From: Tilletia caries
Taxonomy: Eukaryota > Basidiomycota > Exobasidiomycetes > Tilletiales > Tilletiaceae
Length of the DNA stretch: 64,000 nucleotides
NCBI GenBank assembly: GCA_032718865.1
Contig: JALUTQ010000007.1
Span: forward strand, 434,001-498,000
Direction of reading: 5' to 3'
Shown here: positions 42,784 to 54,990 of the stretch, in pieces
How the letters are laid out: every line of letters begins with the position of its first letter
How positions within the stretch are numbered: the first letter of the stretch is position 1
Made by a program: the position numbers and the translations under genes
The notes under the pieces: model-generated
What the model was told of the DNA's origin: nothing
Database searches by the model: none
The model's input: only the letters and a program-made list of their open reading frames with translations

Positions 42784-44560
42784 TCAACTGACCTGCTTGT
42801 CGGCCGACTTGGCCGCGTCTTGGCTGGGCTCGCCTGCAGTGCCCTCGCCAGCTGCGCCCGAGGCGCCAGCACCAGACTTCTTCTCGACGGCGTAGCCGCT
42901 GGGGCCGACCTCGACGCCGGACTCCTTGCTTGCGCCACTGTACGCGGGCACCTCGTCCTCCTTGCTGGCGGCGGTGGTACCAGTGGCGGCGGGGGTGGCA
43001 GCCGTGGCGCTGGTGGCAGAGGCGTTGTGTTGCGCGTTGGCAGCGGCCTCAGCCTCTTCGTATTCTTGGTCGTCCTCCTCATCCTCCTCCTCGATGGAAG
43101 AGCCCTCACCCTCCTCCTCACTCTCCTCGTCCTCAGAGCGGTACCCTGCGGCACGAACGGCGGCAGGGACGGGGCCGGAGCGATCCATCTGCTCGGAGGT
43201 GGTAAGGTAGACCTTGGAGAGCTGCTTGATGTCGTTCCACCACTCCATCATCTCGTCGTGGGAGCGTGCACGGAAGGTGTACGCGTGCTCGCGGCCCATG
43301 CCGAGACCGGCGAAGCCCTTGTTGGGCACGGCACTCTGGTTGCCGGTAACCTTGCGCCCCTCGATGTGGAACTTGTGGCTCTTGGCGGCCATGGTCGCGG
43401 GCGCGCCGAGAGTGCACTCGGGCAGGAAGAGGGAGAGCTCGGGGGTGGGGTGACGCTGAGGGTCGGACGAGCCGTGCTCGTGGAGGTAACCAGCGGGGGT
43501 GAGAACATAGAATGACTCCTTGTAGGTCTTGGTGAAGCGCTTCTTGCGCTCGAGGATGCCCTGGTGGACGGGGATGACCGATGGGTCGTCCTTGCCGGGG
43601 TAGTCGATCGTCTCTGGGTTACGGAGAGGCGTGTCGGGGTCGAGCAAGTGGTCGGAGCGGGCCGCAAACGCGATCCACTCTGCGTTGGGCTGGAGGCTGC
43701 GCATGGTCGCGCCGAGACCGACCCAAGTCTCCTGGACCTGGGAGGACATGCGGCTGGACCACTCGTCGAAAGTCTGCCAGGCAGACTGGATGGAGCGAAC
43801 GATACCCTCCTCGAAGTGGGCCGAGTTCTGCTGCATTATGATGATCGACTTCTGGAGAGCGTTCTCCTCGTTGACCTGTCGCTGGAGCTGACGGAAAACG
43901 GCTTGGTTGACCGTGTAAGGGTCCTCCTTAGCAGTGACGCTCATGGGGGTGTTCTTGAGCAGGGTAATGGCGCGGGCAAGGTCGGAGATCATCTTGGTGC
44001 TCATCTCACGCTCCTTGGCGACTGAATTTGCGAGCTTGCCGGTGTCTTGCTGAACATTGCGGACGTGTGCCTTGATCTCTGAGCGGAGCTTCTGGAGATG
44101 TTGGACGATGGAGCCCTCAACAGTCTTGGCCAAGTTTGCGTGGTGGTCGGCAATGACGCGGGTCTTGTCACGGATGCCGTAGTAGATGTCCTGGATACCC
44201 TCCTCGCCGAGGAACTGGTTGCCCTCCCTGAAGGGGACTTGAATGACACCACCCAGCTTCGTCAGCTCTTTTGCGGTGTTGTATTCGATGTCAGCGATGC
44301 CCTCGAAGTAGGCAATCAGCTGCTTGGTGATGTGCTTCCAGCCTGGAGAACGAGAGATAGAGAGTCAGTACAACGTTCTTTGCCTATCTATGGACGAGAA
44401 CAAAAGCGCGATGCTCACCGTTGAATCGCTCAATGAGGATGTCCGAGGGCCGGAGCTCGTGGGGGCCGGTTGCCTTCTTGACGAGCGACGCGTTGCGGCT
44501 GGCAATGGTCGAGCGCCGACTGACGCCGGACTTGACCGAGTACGTGTCGTATTGAGACAT
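42784..44560 (-). CDS. slm1: Slm1/Slm2-like PH-domain protein
   Basis: Two exons (44560-44419 and 44342-42784) join in phase to about 566 residues, starting MSQYDTYSVKSG. Yeast Slm1/2 bind PI(4,5)P2 at the plasma membrane, are targets of TORC2 and signal to the actin cytoskeleton. The N-terminal half is a helical F-BAR-like region (WKHITKQLIAYFEGIADIEYN; IYYGIRDKTRVIADHHANLA). The PH domain follows (QGILERKKRFTKTYKESFYVLTP to about FRARSHDEMMEWWNDIKQL). The C-terminus is acidic (SEDEESEEE) and low in complexity. An alternative donor just before the stop (CAG|GTCAGT) leaves a small chance of one more exon. Confidence 0.85.
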
Positions 44561-45284
44561 GTGTTGTGCGGGTATGTGTGTGGGTGCTGTGCGAGTTGCT
44601 GGGTGGGGATGGTGGACGTCAGGAGACAGGACGAACTGGTTGAGGAGTGCGTCTGTCTTATAGGGGGGACTCACTGAAGCGGATGCGGATGCGGATGCGG
44701 ATGCGGATGCGGATGCGGATGCGGATTGCGGAGCTGCCAACAAGAGAGAGCAGTAGGGATGGGGAGGGAGAAGGGAGGGAGACGCGACGGCGCACTGGTC
44801 TCCGCTTTATATACTCGCATGCTCGCACACATGACATGGCCGCTTGGGGAGTTCCGAGATTCCAGGTCTATGACGTCGATGTGGTTTTGTGATTTTCGCC
44901 TCCACACCATGACCGCATACAGTCACGCACTGGAGCAGTCTTCTGGCCTCGGCATTTGCCATTGCGCTTACGTACGCACTGCATATGGCAAGTTGCCCAT
45001 CACCTTAATTCATTGATTCTGGATTTTGATTCACTCTGCACTACTCATCACTGCCTCGAACGACTTCCGGGAACAATTATTCGCTCATCCTTTGGAAGCA
45101 CGGAGCACGGAAGCAGACGCAGAGCGGGAGTAGAAGCCAGACGGTGACAATGAATCGATCCCGGCCTTTGGTGCGTGGAGCCGGCCCCCTGGTGGAAGGT
45201 GGAGAGAAGGTGGTGAGATTCATGCAAGACGGTGTATCGGCCGAGAGACAGATGGGAGGACAAATCATCAGGGATTTGGGGGGT
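44561..45284. other. 5' flank of slm1
   Basis: It contains the promoter region of slm1, the hexanucleotide repeat at 44679-44726, and a TTTATATACT patch near 44805. No other gene is seen. Confidence 0.4.
44679..44726 (+). repeat. Hexanucleotide repeat GCGGAT, eight copies
   Basis: Eight perfect tandem copies about 120-165 bp upstream of the slm1 start, probably in its 5' leader or promoter. Confidence 0.92.
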
Positions 45285-46880
45285 TCTCGCGCATGTGCTC
45301 GCCGGGTCTGCGAGACGCACCTTCGCCCAGGTCTCGCTCACTCAAGTCTGGGCGAGGGGGTCTCGCGCAAGTCACTCGCTCTGAGATCCAGCGCAACATC
45401 ACCTCGCACAGTACTCGCACTGGCCTCGGGCGAGCACCTTTCCAGATTCGCTCCCCTGAACAGCTCACGCAGGCCTCGCGCAACCCTCGCGCTGGGCTCA
45501 ACGCGCGCTGATGCACTCATTTTTTCAGAACGCTCGCACAGACCTCGCCCTACCACGGGCGGGCGAATCCCAACTCAGGCAAATTTCGAGATTTCAAAAC
45601 GCTCGCGCAGACCTCGCGCCGGGCTGGAAGAGCGATCATCTACATGTGCTTTCTCGCAGGCTCGCACAGGGCTCGCGCTGCCATGGACGGGCAAATCGGT
45701 ACTTAGACCCTCCAAGTTCCAACCTTGCACCACCTTCCGCCCTCCAACCAGGCAAGCGCAGACACCCAGCACCAAGCAAGCGCACACACTCGGCATCCCT
45801 CAAGCGCATACACGGTGAGTAGAGCGCGCTCATGTTCTGCTCTATGCTCTACGTCGCTACGCGTATCACCGATAACTGCTCGCTGACTCTTATCTTTCGC
45901 TGATGGTGACCCCTATCATATCTACTCATGCAGATGCCTGCGCTCCTTTTCGCCTTTGACATCGACAACATCTTCGTTGCTAGTGACTACTGACTGCGTC
46001 CCCATTTCTGCTCTTGAACCTCACAGTAGCTGCTGGCTGACCATTCCCTTCCATCAGCCATTGACAATGAACAGCCATCTTCTCATTCTCCTTGGTTTTC
46101 ATACAGTTGAGCATCTCCTTTCCTACCAGGCATCGTCTTTGCTTTTTCCCCCCGCTCGACAGGAGTCAGGATAATCAGCAACGAGTTACGAGTACCAGCG
46201 ATGTCCAGCCGTTCGCTAAATGCTAATCATTCTCAGGTTCTCTAAATGCTCATCATTCTCAGGTTCTCCATTTGATACTAGTAGAACATCAATTCTTCGG
46301 AAACCCACCCCTCCAGACACACGACTGCTTCCCTGTGGTTTTTCAAGCGCTTCATTTCTTTCAGAACATCAGCATCCACGGACCACGGGACATAGTCAGC
46401 TCGATCCGCCACGTCTTCTCCTCTTTCGGATACCCTTGGTCCCTTGGTTCTGGAACGACAACGCACGAGCTCACAGTGAATGCTGCTTCCATTGCGTCGT
46501 CTACCATCTCTCACAGGTCGTCAGCATGCAGCATACTTGCATCGCCTGCTCATGCGCTCATGGTCCAACACTCCAACTTCATCCCAATGCATTTCGCTCT
46601 GCTTTCTTTTCTATGTGGTTCACTGTGTGACTAGGTGCCTCGCACTGGTGTGTGCGAGGTCTGTGCGAGGTCTGATCGCTGTCAGCGCGAGCCCTGTGCG
46701 AAATTCTGGTAACTGGCTGGGAGGAGCTGGGAGAAAGCGGCTCGCGCAGGCCAGGGCGAGGCTATGATCGAAGCAGCCAGCCCTCGCCCGCCCCTGCGCG
46801 AGATATGGGAGTTTGTGCAATGCGCAGGCCTCGCGCAGACTCTGATAGATAGGGTCTCGCACAGGGTTCGCGCAGGGGTG
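45285..46880. mobile_element. Candidate DNA element with CTCGCGCAG-rich ends
   Basis: Positions 45285-45690 and 46625-46880 are dense in CTCGCGCAG / CTCGCACAG words and their complements (TGTGCGAGGTCTG). The interior (45.8-46.6 kb) shows a GTGAGT donor near 45816 and no long ORF. The layout matches the two candidate elements at 6283-9203 and 30654-33153, but with its own motif. No clear terminal inverted repeat or target duplication was found, so the edges are approximate. Confidence 0.4.
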
Positions 46881-47193
46881 GGCGTTTCATAAGATGTCGC
46901 TGATGAATCACAAAGGTGCATAACGTTTTCGGAGAGGAAGATCCGCACGGGCCGCATAAGCCGAGTCGGGAAGCGTGTCCGAACGGCCGTTGACAACGTC
47001 GAGGCTCAATCCCTTTACGTCGGGTCGGGTGACTGTGACCTCGGCAGTTGCCTTCATCTTCTTGTCCGTCCTGGGAGCGGCCGTCCGGGTGTGAGCAAAG
47101 GGTCCTCGTTCCCATGCATGCCGTGCCCGTCGCCCGTGTCCGTGTCCACATCTGCGTCCGTGGCCCTTGGCCCGCCCCGAGTTGAGGGTGGCC
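46881..47193. other. 3' flank of efm7
   Basis: A 103-codon minus-strand frame (46908-47219) runs through it without a recognised domain; I treat it as untranslated. Confidence 0.35.
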
Positions 47194-48315
47194 TCAGACC
47201 CTCCACAACGCCCACGCATGTACCGTACTCCTCTTCTTCAAATCACCCACATCGTCCTTAAAGACAGGCTCACAGGCCCACTCCCCAACCTTAGCACACT
47301 CCCACCCCAACCGCCTCGCCCGCGCAAAGAAAGCCAGATCCCGATGGGCCAGCACAGGACGATGATGCGTAAAGGAGACCAGCACCGCCGACGCTGGGAT
47401 CGGGTTCGTGGGAAGCTCCGACGTGCCTATGATACGTTCGCTCGATTCCGGCATCGAGGCGTAGATCGTCTCCCCGTCCTCCGTCTGCGGCAGACCTTTA
47501 TCCTCCCGTTCCGAATGGAAAACCGCAGCGCGTCGCTCGGCCCAGCGCTCGGCCCATCCATCAGGCGTGTACGTCGTCCGCTCGCACGTGTCCAGCAAAG
47601 CCTCGTGCGCCTGGTGGTTGAAGATCAGATCAGAGAGAATGACCGTGTCGAAGTAACTTGCGCCTGCGCTCGCTCCGCCGAGGTGTTCCAGTAGCTCCCC
47701 AACGTCCGCGCCCCATCGATATCCGAGCGTCTCCACCAAGCCCGTCTTCTCCCTTTTTGCCCCGCCCGAGCCGACCTCCACCTCGCGCTCACTCCATGCG
47801 CCCACGTTGCCCTCCAACGTCCGAATCAAGTCCGCATCGGGATAGTCCGTCGAACACACGTACCGCGCGCCCAGAATCGCACACGCAATCGTAGGTACGC
47901 CCGCAGCTGCGCCCAGCTCGAGCACGTTCTTCGACCGCACGAACCGCGACCGATGGCCAGGTTCGGCCAGGTAGCTTGACAGATGCTGCGACGCCGGCCA
48001 GAGTAGGTGGCCCCAGAGGGGTGAATGGCCCACCAGCTTCATGCTGATCGGCACCGTGTATGCTTCTTGACCGCCGTCCGCAGGTATTCTCAGTTCCCAG
48101 TCGGCCTGAGTCGAAGGGGGCGTGCGCGGACGGAACGCTTCGGGTTCGGCGAAGATGTCAAACCCATCTTCTTCTTCATCGTCCTCCTCTTCGTTTCCGA
48201 TGTCCTTCTTGGCAGTTGTGGGATTGTCGGCCTTCGCTGTGCCATGCGCATCGGCACCTCCGCTTTGGCGGCTGAGGCCCGCTGTACTTGTTGCTGCTGT
48301 TGCTGCCGAGGACAT
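47194..48315 (-). CDS. efm7: Efm7-like elongation-factor 1A methyltransferase
   Basis: One exon, 373 residues from MSSAATAATS. In yeast Efm7 (Nnt1) methylates the N-terminal glycine and adjacent lysine of eEF1A. The protein shows the family's opening (FDIFAEPEAFRPRTPPS), the HSPLWGHLLWPASQHL block, the SAM-binding motif NVLELGAAAGVPTI and the YPDADLIRTLEGNV block. A later VILSDLIFNHQAH segment fits the substrate-side motif. An in-frame extension to 48576 lacks conserved features, so I start at 48315. The gene lies 262 bp after the stop of rsc7 on the same strand. Confidence 0.88.
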   Translation of the reverse strand: MSSAATAATSTAGLSRQSGGADAHGTAKADNPTTAKKDIGNEEEDDEEEDGFDIFAEPEAFRPRTPPSTQADWELRIPADGGQEAYTVPISMKLVGHSPLWGHLLWPASQHLSSYLAEPGHRSRFVRSKNVLELGAAAGVPTIACAILGARYVCSTDYPDADLIRTLEGNVGAWSEREVEVGSGGAKREKTGLVETLGYRWGADVGELLEHLGGASAGASYFDTVILSDLIFNHQAHEALLDTCERTTYTPDGWAERWAERRAAVFHSEREDKGLPQTEDGETIYASMPESSERIIGTSELPTNPIPASAVLVSFTHHRPVLAHRDLAFFARARRLGWECAKVGEWACEPVFKDDVGDLKKRSTVHAWALWRV

Positions 48316-48576
48316 GTTGGGCTGCGTCGTGTGATGCTCGCTGCTCCCAACTTCTCCCACCTCGCCAAGAAGAAAGGAAAAGGTGATGGTCTCGGAGCCT
48401 TTGGCCTTTCTCGGCCGAGAGACAGGTTCGTTGGAGCTCCTTCCTAAACACGAACTCAGCGAGCTGTCTGGGCAGGGGGAGGACGGGGGCGCGTTCAGGT
48501 CGGCATGGCAGCGGCGAAGCGACCTGGATTCCCATGAGTTGAAATTGTACAGAGAGTGCCGAATGATATCCCCCAA

Positions 48577-51173
48577 TCACAAACCCTCCCCACCCACATC
48601 CTCCTCACTCGCTCCAGCCTTGACGACCCGAAAGCCCACACCCTCGCCCTCCAACCGGCCATCACAGACCAACTGCGTACTCACACTCGCGATCCCCCAT
48701 GCGCCCGACCCAACCCGGCTGCCCGCCAGATAGCCGCCCGTCACTTTGCCGCCGCGTTGAGAAGAAGAAGAGGAGGAGGTGAAGGGCAGACGTGGGATGT
48801 CGCCCTCCCGCGTCCACTGGGCTTGAGTCGGTTGCGTCGTCGAGGGAACGTGGATCAGGCCCGTCAGAGGCTCATACACGCCAATGGGTCCGAGATGCGA
48901 GCCTGACGCCGCCGACGATTCTGCATCGGCAGATGATGACGGCCCCTGCGGTAGCACGGCCGTAGCCACGAATCGGACATTCCCGCTGCCGCTGCCGCCC
49001 TTGTCGTCGTCCTCCTGTTTTGACACAGACGGCCCAGCCAATCCATTCCCATTCACCACGACTCCATTCAGTCGACCCGCCTCCTCCTCCTCGGCAGCCT
49101 CCATCTCCGCCTCCAACCTCCTCCTCTTCGCCTCCGCAGCCTCGACGGCCAAAGACCGCATCCCCCCCTCAGGCATCACCCTCCCCATCCGCTCCCTCCG
49201 CCCATCCTCCAACTCCCGGTTCATCCCAATGACCATGTACGCCGCCTCCCGCATCCAATTGTCCTGGTCGATATCCAGATTCGAGAGCATCTTCCGACGC
49301 ATCGTCTGTCCCGCCCGGGGACCTTCTTCGATCCGGACCCAAGGTGAGAGACCGGCGTCGCCGAAGATCGTCAGTAACGGTTGGCCCGTCGAAGGGTCCG
49401 GGAACGAGTGCACGTTCGAGTCCACGCGCTTGTTCCGGATCGAGGCGAGCGTGTTGGAGGGTCCAAAGGCGAATCCAGCGTCGTAGTCGCCGCCGCCCAC
49501 GGGACCGGAGCCACCACCAAAAATTTCGGCGTCCCCTGTACCACGCTCGCGTCCGCCTTCGGCACGCACTCGCTCACCCTCGCGACGCCCGGACGCTCTG
49601 GCGGCAGCTTCGTAGTAGTCATCCGTTACCGATCGTCCGGCTGGTTGGGGACAAAGAAGTTATTGTCAGCGTGCTGAATATCGAACCTCAATGAAATAGA
49701 AAACAGCATATATCCTCACCCTTGATGACCCTGGCTCCATGCGTCTTGAACACATTCAACACCGCTGTCGCCGTCACGTTCCTGGTACGCAGCTGCATGC
49801 TGAGCCGACCCCGAGCGATGAGCATCTCCTTTTCGCCCATGTGGAGGGTCACCTTGTTGAGTCGCTTGTTGTTGCGGTAGAAGTAGAGCGAGTCGCGATA
49901 GCCTGCCGAACGGGCGGCATCGATGGACAGCACGTACAGCTTTTCGGGATCGGCTCGGTTGGGTAGTTGGAAGACGGGGAACTTATAGACGCGGCCTGTG
50001 ATGCGCATACAACTTGAAAGGTCAGCGCCTCCCTGCTTTGTGAGCATCGCGTAAGGCCAACTCACCGTCTTGTAATCTGCCGTTTTCGTCAACCTTGGTA
50101 TCACCGGCCTCGTCGCTCGGCAAGACCAGACTGTCTCCCTTCTGAACAAACACGACACCGTCGACATTCACAGTCCGAACATTTCCGTCGACCTGCGTGG
50201 CCGCGTCCTCATCGCCATCCTCAACTTCGGCACCTTCCTCATCCGCGTCGTCTGCCTCTGCTTCCCCCTCGGCTGCTTGTGTATCTTCGCCAGCATCGTC
50301 TTCTTCCCCCTCCGCTTCCTCCCCTGCTTCTGCCCCTGGCTCAGGTTGTGATTGTGTTTCCTCGGCTTCGGGAGTTGCTTCGGCCGTAGGCGCTGCGCTC
50401 TTCCTCGCAGCGACGGATTTGCGTGAACGATTGACCCGGAGAACAATGGTTGGTCTTGCGGGTGGGGTCGATACTGCAGCCGCTGCATCCTCCCCTTCCT
50501 CATCCTCAGCTTGCAGGGCACCTTGTGGTCTTCGACGTCGTGATGGTTGGGATTGGCTCGATGCTGCTTCTTGTTGCTGTTGATCTTGCTGCAATTGCTC
50601 TTCGTCGTCCGAGGTAGCTACGCTAGTGATATTTGATTGAAGGAACGCGTCGTTGGCAAGGGCAGCAGCCGCAGCCGTAGCTGCGCCGCGTCTGCTCCGC
50701 TTGGCGGCAGGGCTATATGGGGTCGATGCGGATGGTGTCGGAGGTGCCGTGGCAGGTGTCGAGGATGCCGCAGGTGGTGCGCGCGTGCTCCTCCGACGCG
50801 AGCTCGAGGACGCGTCGATGCCATTGGAGAGGGATGAGGATAGCGTCGGTGCGACGAGGAGCTGTGATGAGGAGCTTGATGAGGCCTGCTGCTGCTCCGC
50901 CTCGGTGTCGACCTCTAAGTCCTCAGCCGCTCGAGATCGCGCGCCGAGGAAGGCGGTGATCCGTCTCTTGCGGGGACGCGAGTTGGCAGCGTCGGCGCCG
51001 TTCTCGTCTGCCTCGGCTGGGAGCTGTGATTCGAATGCTGGCTCTATCAGGGACGCGGACGCGGATGCGGAGAGGGAGGCGAGTGCTGCTGCGGCCGCGG
51101 CTGCTGCTGCGCGACCGGTGCGCCGCGTGGGAGTGCCGCTGCTTCCGGACGCCGACGCTGACGCTGATGGCAT
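48577..51173 (-). CDS. rsc7: Rsc7/Swp82-family chromatin-remodelling subunit
   Basis: Three exons (51173-50066, 49995-49720, 49640-48577) join in phase to 815 residues. Rsc7 and Swp82 are paralogous subunits of the RSC and SWI/SNF remodellers. The N-terminal third is low-complexity (Ser/Ala, basic and long acidic stretches). The conserved domain is in the middle: DGRVYKFPVFQLPNRADPEKLYVLS, GYRDSLYFYRNNKRL, then an FKTHGARVIKAG...DDYYEAAARA block. A C-terminal part follows with SNLDIDQDNWMREAAYMV and a charged helix rich in Glu, Ala and Arg. The sequence does not tell me whether it serves RSC, SWI/SNF or both. Confidence 0.82.
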
Positions 51174-51519
51174 TCTTGGCTCTTGCTCTTGCTCTTGCTC
51201 TTCCTCTTGACTTCTGTGCGAGGCTTCGCTTTTGGTGTTGTGTTGGGTGAACGCGACTGGGAAAGCAGCAGGCGAAGGTTGGACGCGTCGGTCCGAAACT
51301 CTGCACGAGACTCTTGTCTCGCAGTCTGGGCGGGTCACAAGTCTCGCTGGGGTCTCCCTTGTTTTGGAAGATCATGACATCATCTGCCCGATGATCACGC
51401 TGACATTCACTCGGTACACAAGTATATAAGGGAGGCCTTTCACAGACCTTCATCCTACACTGACTTGCTCCTCCTTCTCTGCTCCATCCCACCCGCTTCT
51501 CCTCCTCTTTCTGCTCAGC
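51174..51519. promoter_or_regulatory. Divergent promoter between rsc7 and the small unknown gene
   Basis: About 350 bp separate rsc7 (-) from the plus-strand ORF at 51520. A TATATAAGG element at about 51422 points to the plus-strand gene. Confidence 0.45.
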
Positions 51520-52091
51520 ATGCACCGAGTCCTCATCGCTAGAACAACACCGGGTGCGTCCGCTCTTCGTCCCCAGGTCCGCCAGCCCCGGCCCGAGCTC
51601 CCACACAGACCATCAGCGCCGTCTCACAACCAGATGCACACTTTCGACGACAGCGCAGCGTCATCGAAGGCAGGCGACCTCCCGCGCTACATGACCCAGC
51701 ACAGCATGTCTATCCCTATGCGCACACGCGCCGCGGTCCTCGCTGCTCTACCCCTGACGATGGCCGACTCGAATTTCTGCGCACTCGCGTCGATGAGTCA
51801 ATGGGACTCGCTCCAGCCCGGGCAGCATCCTTCTGCAACCTCGCGCACGCTGCCGCCGTTCGAGAGCAGCAAGTTTCATCGATCCCATCAAGAAATCTCG
51901 GGCGCGAGGCCGAGCTCGAGTTTGAATTGCGCAGGACACGCGACGAGCTGGCAGCCGCCCAAGCATGGATGCGCCAGGCGCGTGAAAAGGTATGTCTCCG
52001 ATGCCCTCTTTCTCTCCTTTCCTGTAGTGAGACTAGATCTGATCATCATTTTATCACACACCAGCTTGGTATGCCGCACAGCGATCCTTGA
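51520..52091 (+). CDS. Small gene of unknown function with a coiled-coil-like C-terminus
   Basis: Two overlapping frames compete. The one starting at 51520 (MHRVLIART) is open to 52281 but looks like noise. A second frame, open from a TAG near 51540, encodes a Pro/Arg-rich region, then GRLEFLRTRVDE and the charged helix ELEFELRRTRDELAAAQAWM. It can splice at AAG|GTATGT (near 51989) to CACCAG|CTTGG and ends LGMPHSDP at 52091. The helix favours the second frame, but I could not place its start codon. No homology recognised. Confidence 0.35.
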
Positions 52092-52561
52092 TCTGGAGAT
52101 ACAAAGAATAGACCCACACGCATTAATCGGATTCACGCTTCGGCCCTCTTGTATGTATACCACGTCGCTGTATACCATCTCTTCGTCCTGTATACCTCAA
52201 TATAGCACTCTCGACGTACTACTTCCTGTCAAGCACTATGTAGCAGGGCAGTTCACGCGCATCGTAAATTCCAGGTTTTGACCCGCTCTTGAACCGCCCA
52301 AATCCTCCGAGAACCATCGTCTGCCTGGAATCAATCACACCATCTTCCTCGTGTAACGCAGCGCCGTCTGAAAGATGATACGCCTTTAAAGAGAACCTGG
52401 ACGTGTTCATACTTCAGCATCAAGCGCCGAGCTGAGAGGGGAGAAAAGAAAGGGTATGCCAGAATTCGGATTGCGGAAATGAGTACCGTCGAGAACGGAC
52501 GAGCAAGAATTGTTCAGACCAGGGAACCAAATACGAAGAGGAAGGAAGGTCCGCCACTCGT
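52092..52561. other. Convergent intergenic region before erg27
   Basis: It separates the 3' end of the small plus-strand gene from the 3' end of erg27. No feature is recognised. Confidence 0.4.
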
Positions 52562-54990
52562 TCAAACCTGAACTTTCTCCCACTCCTCACTGCTCGACAG
52601 ACTGCCCTCAGCACTGCCCTTGGCCCCGGCTCCCGCTCCCGCTCCCGCTGCCGCCGCCCCGTTCCCACCGATGGGAGAGACATCCTCATTCCCAGTCGAG
52701 ACCTTGCTACCGCGACGACTCTTCGGCAACAGACTCGCACCCTCCAACATGGGCCCGCCCAACTCCCGCAACGCAGGCCACGGCGGCAAGCTCCCCTCCG
52801 TCGCCTCCGCCCACACCTTCGACGCTACACCCTCCATCTTCCGGATATAGTCCCGCGCAAGAACCATCACCCGTGCCCCGTCCGGCTGGTCCGCCCATCG
52901 CGGATCCCGTTGCTCGAGTGCAATGGCGGGCGGGAGCACGTGCGGCGGCGCGTCGTCGAAACGGTTCGCTTTCCAGCCGTCGATGGCGTCGGGGTGGCAG
53001 TACTCGCGGCCGCGCCAGTCACAGCGCGAGCCGTACTTGCGCGTCGGATCCAGGTTGCGTGAAGGGGCAAGGGAGACGTGCACGGCCGAGACGGCGCCCT
53101 TGTACGCTTCGATGTTGTGGTGTGGGGACAGTGTCCATCGCGCCTGCGAGAAATTGTCCAAACATGATGAGCCCTCCCTATCATGAAACCATCGCGCGCA
53201 TGAAAGAGGAACTCACAATATAGAAGGCCCACTTCATCAACGTCTCCAAGATCGCGAAAGTGAAGACGCCAGCTGCAATCGAGCTCGCCACCACACCCGG
53301 GTGGGACAAGTAGCTCCTCGGCTCCAAACCATGCTCGCCCATCCCCTCATCCCTGTCAAGCCCACTAACCGGCTCCGCCTGAATCTCCGTCTTCCCATTC
53401 CGCAAGTCAACCTCAAAGGGCGTTCCCGGAGCCGATCGGATGCGCGACTGCCTTAAAACCTCGTCCAGCCCAACTGCAGCGAGCTCGCACTGGTACTTGC
53501 TACTCTCGTACGGCAGGACGTCGTACGGCGGCTGCACGCATTGGAAGTCGTCCTCGTCGTAGAAGACGCGGTAGCCTTCGATTGAGCCTGTCCAGATGAT
53601 GCGCGAGGGTGTCGAGTATGGGGTCGCCCTGAGCGCTGGCAAGAGCGCACGGACCTAGCGTTTGCTCATGAATCATGAGGTCAGCTGCTACCGCATGAAA
53701 GGCGAGAAAGGAGGTGTGAATATGGAAAGGTTCGCGCACTCACAAGGATGTAATGCGCGCCAACGTTGCTCTGCCAGACCCAGCCAAACCCATCGTCACT
53801 GATGTCGCCCTTGCGCTGGCGCTTGTAGGCAGGATAGGTCACGAAACGGTGGAAATTGGTGAAGCAGAGGTAGAGCGCAGGAAGCCAGTTCAAGGCAGTG
53901 AAGGGGCCAACACCGGCATTGAGGATGATGTGCGTGACATACTTGTACCTGGTTCGAGTAAAGGAGAATCAAGGGTAAGACGGCGATGTAAGGAGGTGAA
54001 GTTGGGAACCGGAGAACATACCGCGTCGTAATCTCATTTGCGCACTTGAGAGCGCTCGCCATGCTGCCCAAGTCAAGGGGTACGAACTCGATCCTCGTAC
54101 CCGCGCAGAACCGACGCCGATACTTTCCCCGCGCCTTCGCCTCGCGCTGCGCATACTCCAGACCCCGGTTGACGCCGTGCAGGTCAACACCCTCCGCCCT
54201 CGCACCGGCCCCGCCCCGTCCGACGCTGTTGGGCACTCGCAAGCTGTCGTGCTTGGATTGTCCCAGCAGTACGTCGGTCTCGCGCTCGTCCTCCACATCT
54301 TGCCCTTCGTCCAGAACGTCATCCTCGTCATCCTTTTCGCCATAGTCTGCATCGACAGTAGTTCCATCGTCGTCGGAGCCTTTGCCAGTACCGTTCCCGT
54401 GTGCCAAAGCTGCTGCGGAGCGTCTTCGTCGTCGACGGATCGAGGCTTCCACGGCCTGCGCTACGACCGCCGGGTCGGCGTCCTCGTCAATGTTGCCATG
54501 TGGACCCTGAGAGCTCAGACCAAGCCCGACAGGCGGCGAAAGAGGCGTGTCCTCCTCGTCCGGTAAAGCAGCGAGGTTATCCAGCAGCGCCTGGAGCTCG
54601 AGACGGGCGCGGTGGGCCTTGATGGCGTTGCGGCAGGCCAGGACTAGCGTCACACCGTGAGGCGCAGCGAAGGGGGAGGGTGGGGGCGGATCGGAGCTTT
54701 CGTCGCGCTTGGAGGGGTGCTCGGGGAGCGTGTCCGGCGGGATGGGTGCCGAGAGCTGAACGAGCAGGCGCTGGCAGATGCCGTACCCAACACCACTGCG
54801 GGAAGGGAAAGACAAGTTGAGCCGGGCGTTACATGCGCCAGACACACTGCGCTGTCGAGACTCACCCATTAGCCCCTGTGACGACGATGACGGGTCGCTT
54901 CCTTCCATTGCCTCGACCGCTGGATCGTGCCGTGTTGCTTCCACCCGTCGCGTCATTGATCGCAGTCATCGGCGACACGGAGTCTGTCAT
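52562..54990 (-). CDS. erg27: Erg27-type 3-ketosteroid reductase (short-chain dehydrogenase)
   Basis: Erg27 reduces the 3-keto group during C-4 demethylation in ergosterol synthesis at the ER and lipid droplets. Five exons (54990-54866, 54795-54022, 53948-53744, 53654-53217, 53143-52562) join in phase to about 707 residues. Diagnostic SDR features: cofactor motif VVTGANGGVGYG, HIILNAGVG, GFGWVWQSNVGAHYIL, the catalytic Ser in IIWTGSIEG, and YESSK with catalytic Tyr and Lys. Later, SHPGVVASSI and a hydrophobic segment (FTFAILETLMKWAFYI) suit membrane attachment. The length exceeds the usual 350-450 residues because of low-complexity, charged inserts in exon 2 and an alanine/glycine-rich tail. 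The start at MTDSVSPMTA is the best guess. Confidence 0.88.

Noticed and set aside
42763..43515. A 250-codon plus-strand frame opposite slm1
   Set aside because: Mirrors the low-complexity C-terminus and PH domain of slm1; composition is Leu/Val/Gly noise.
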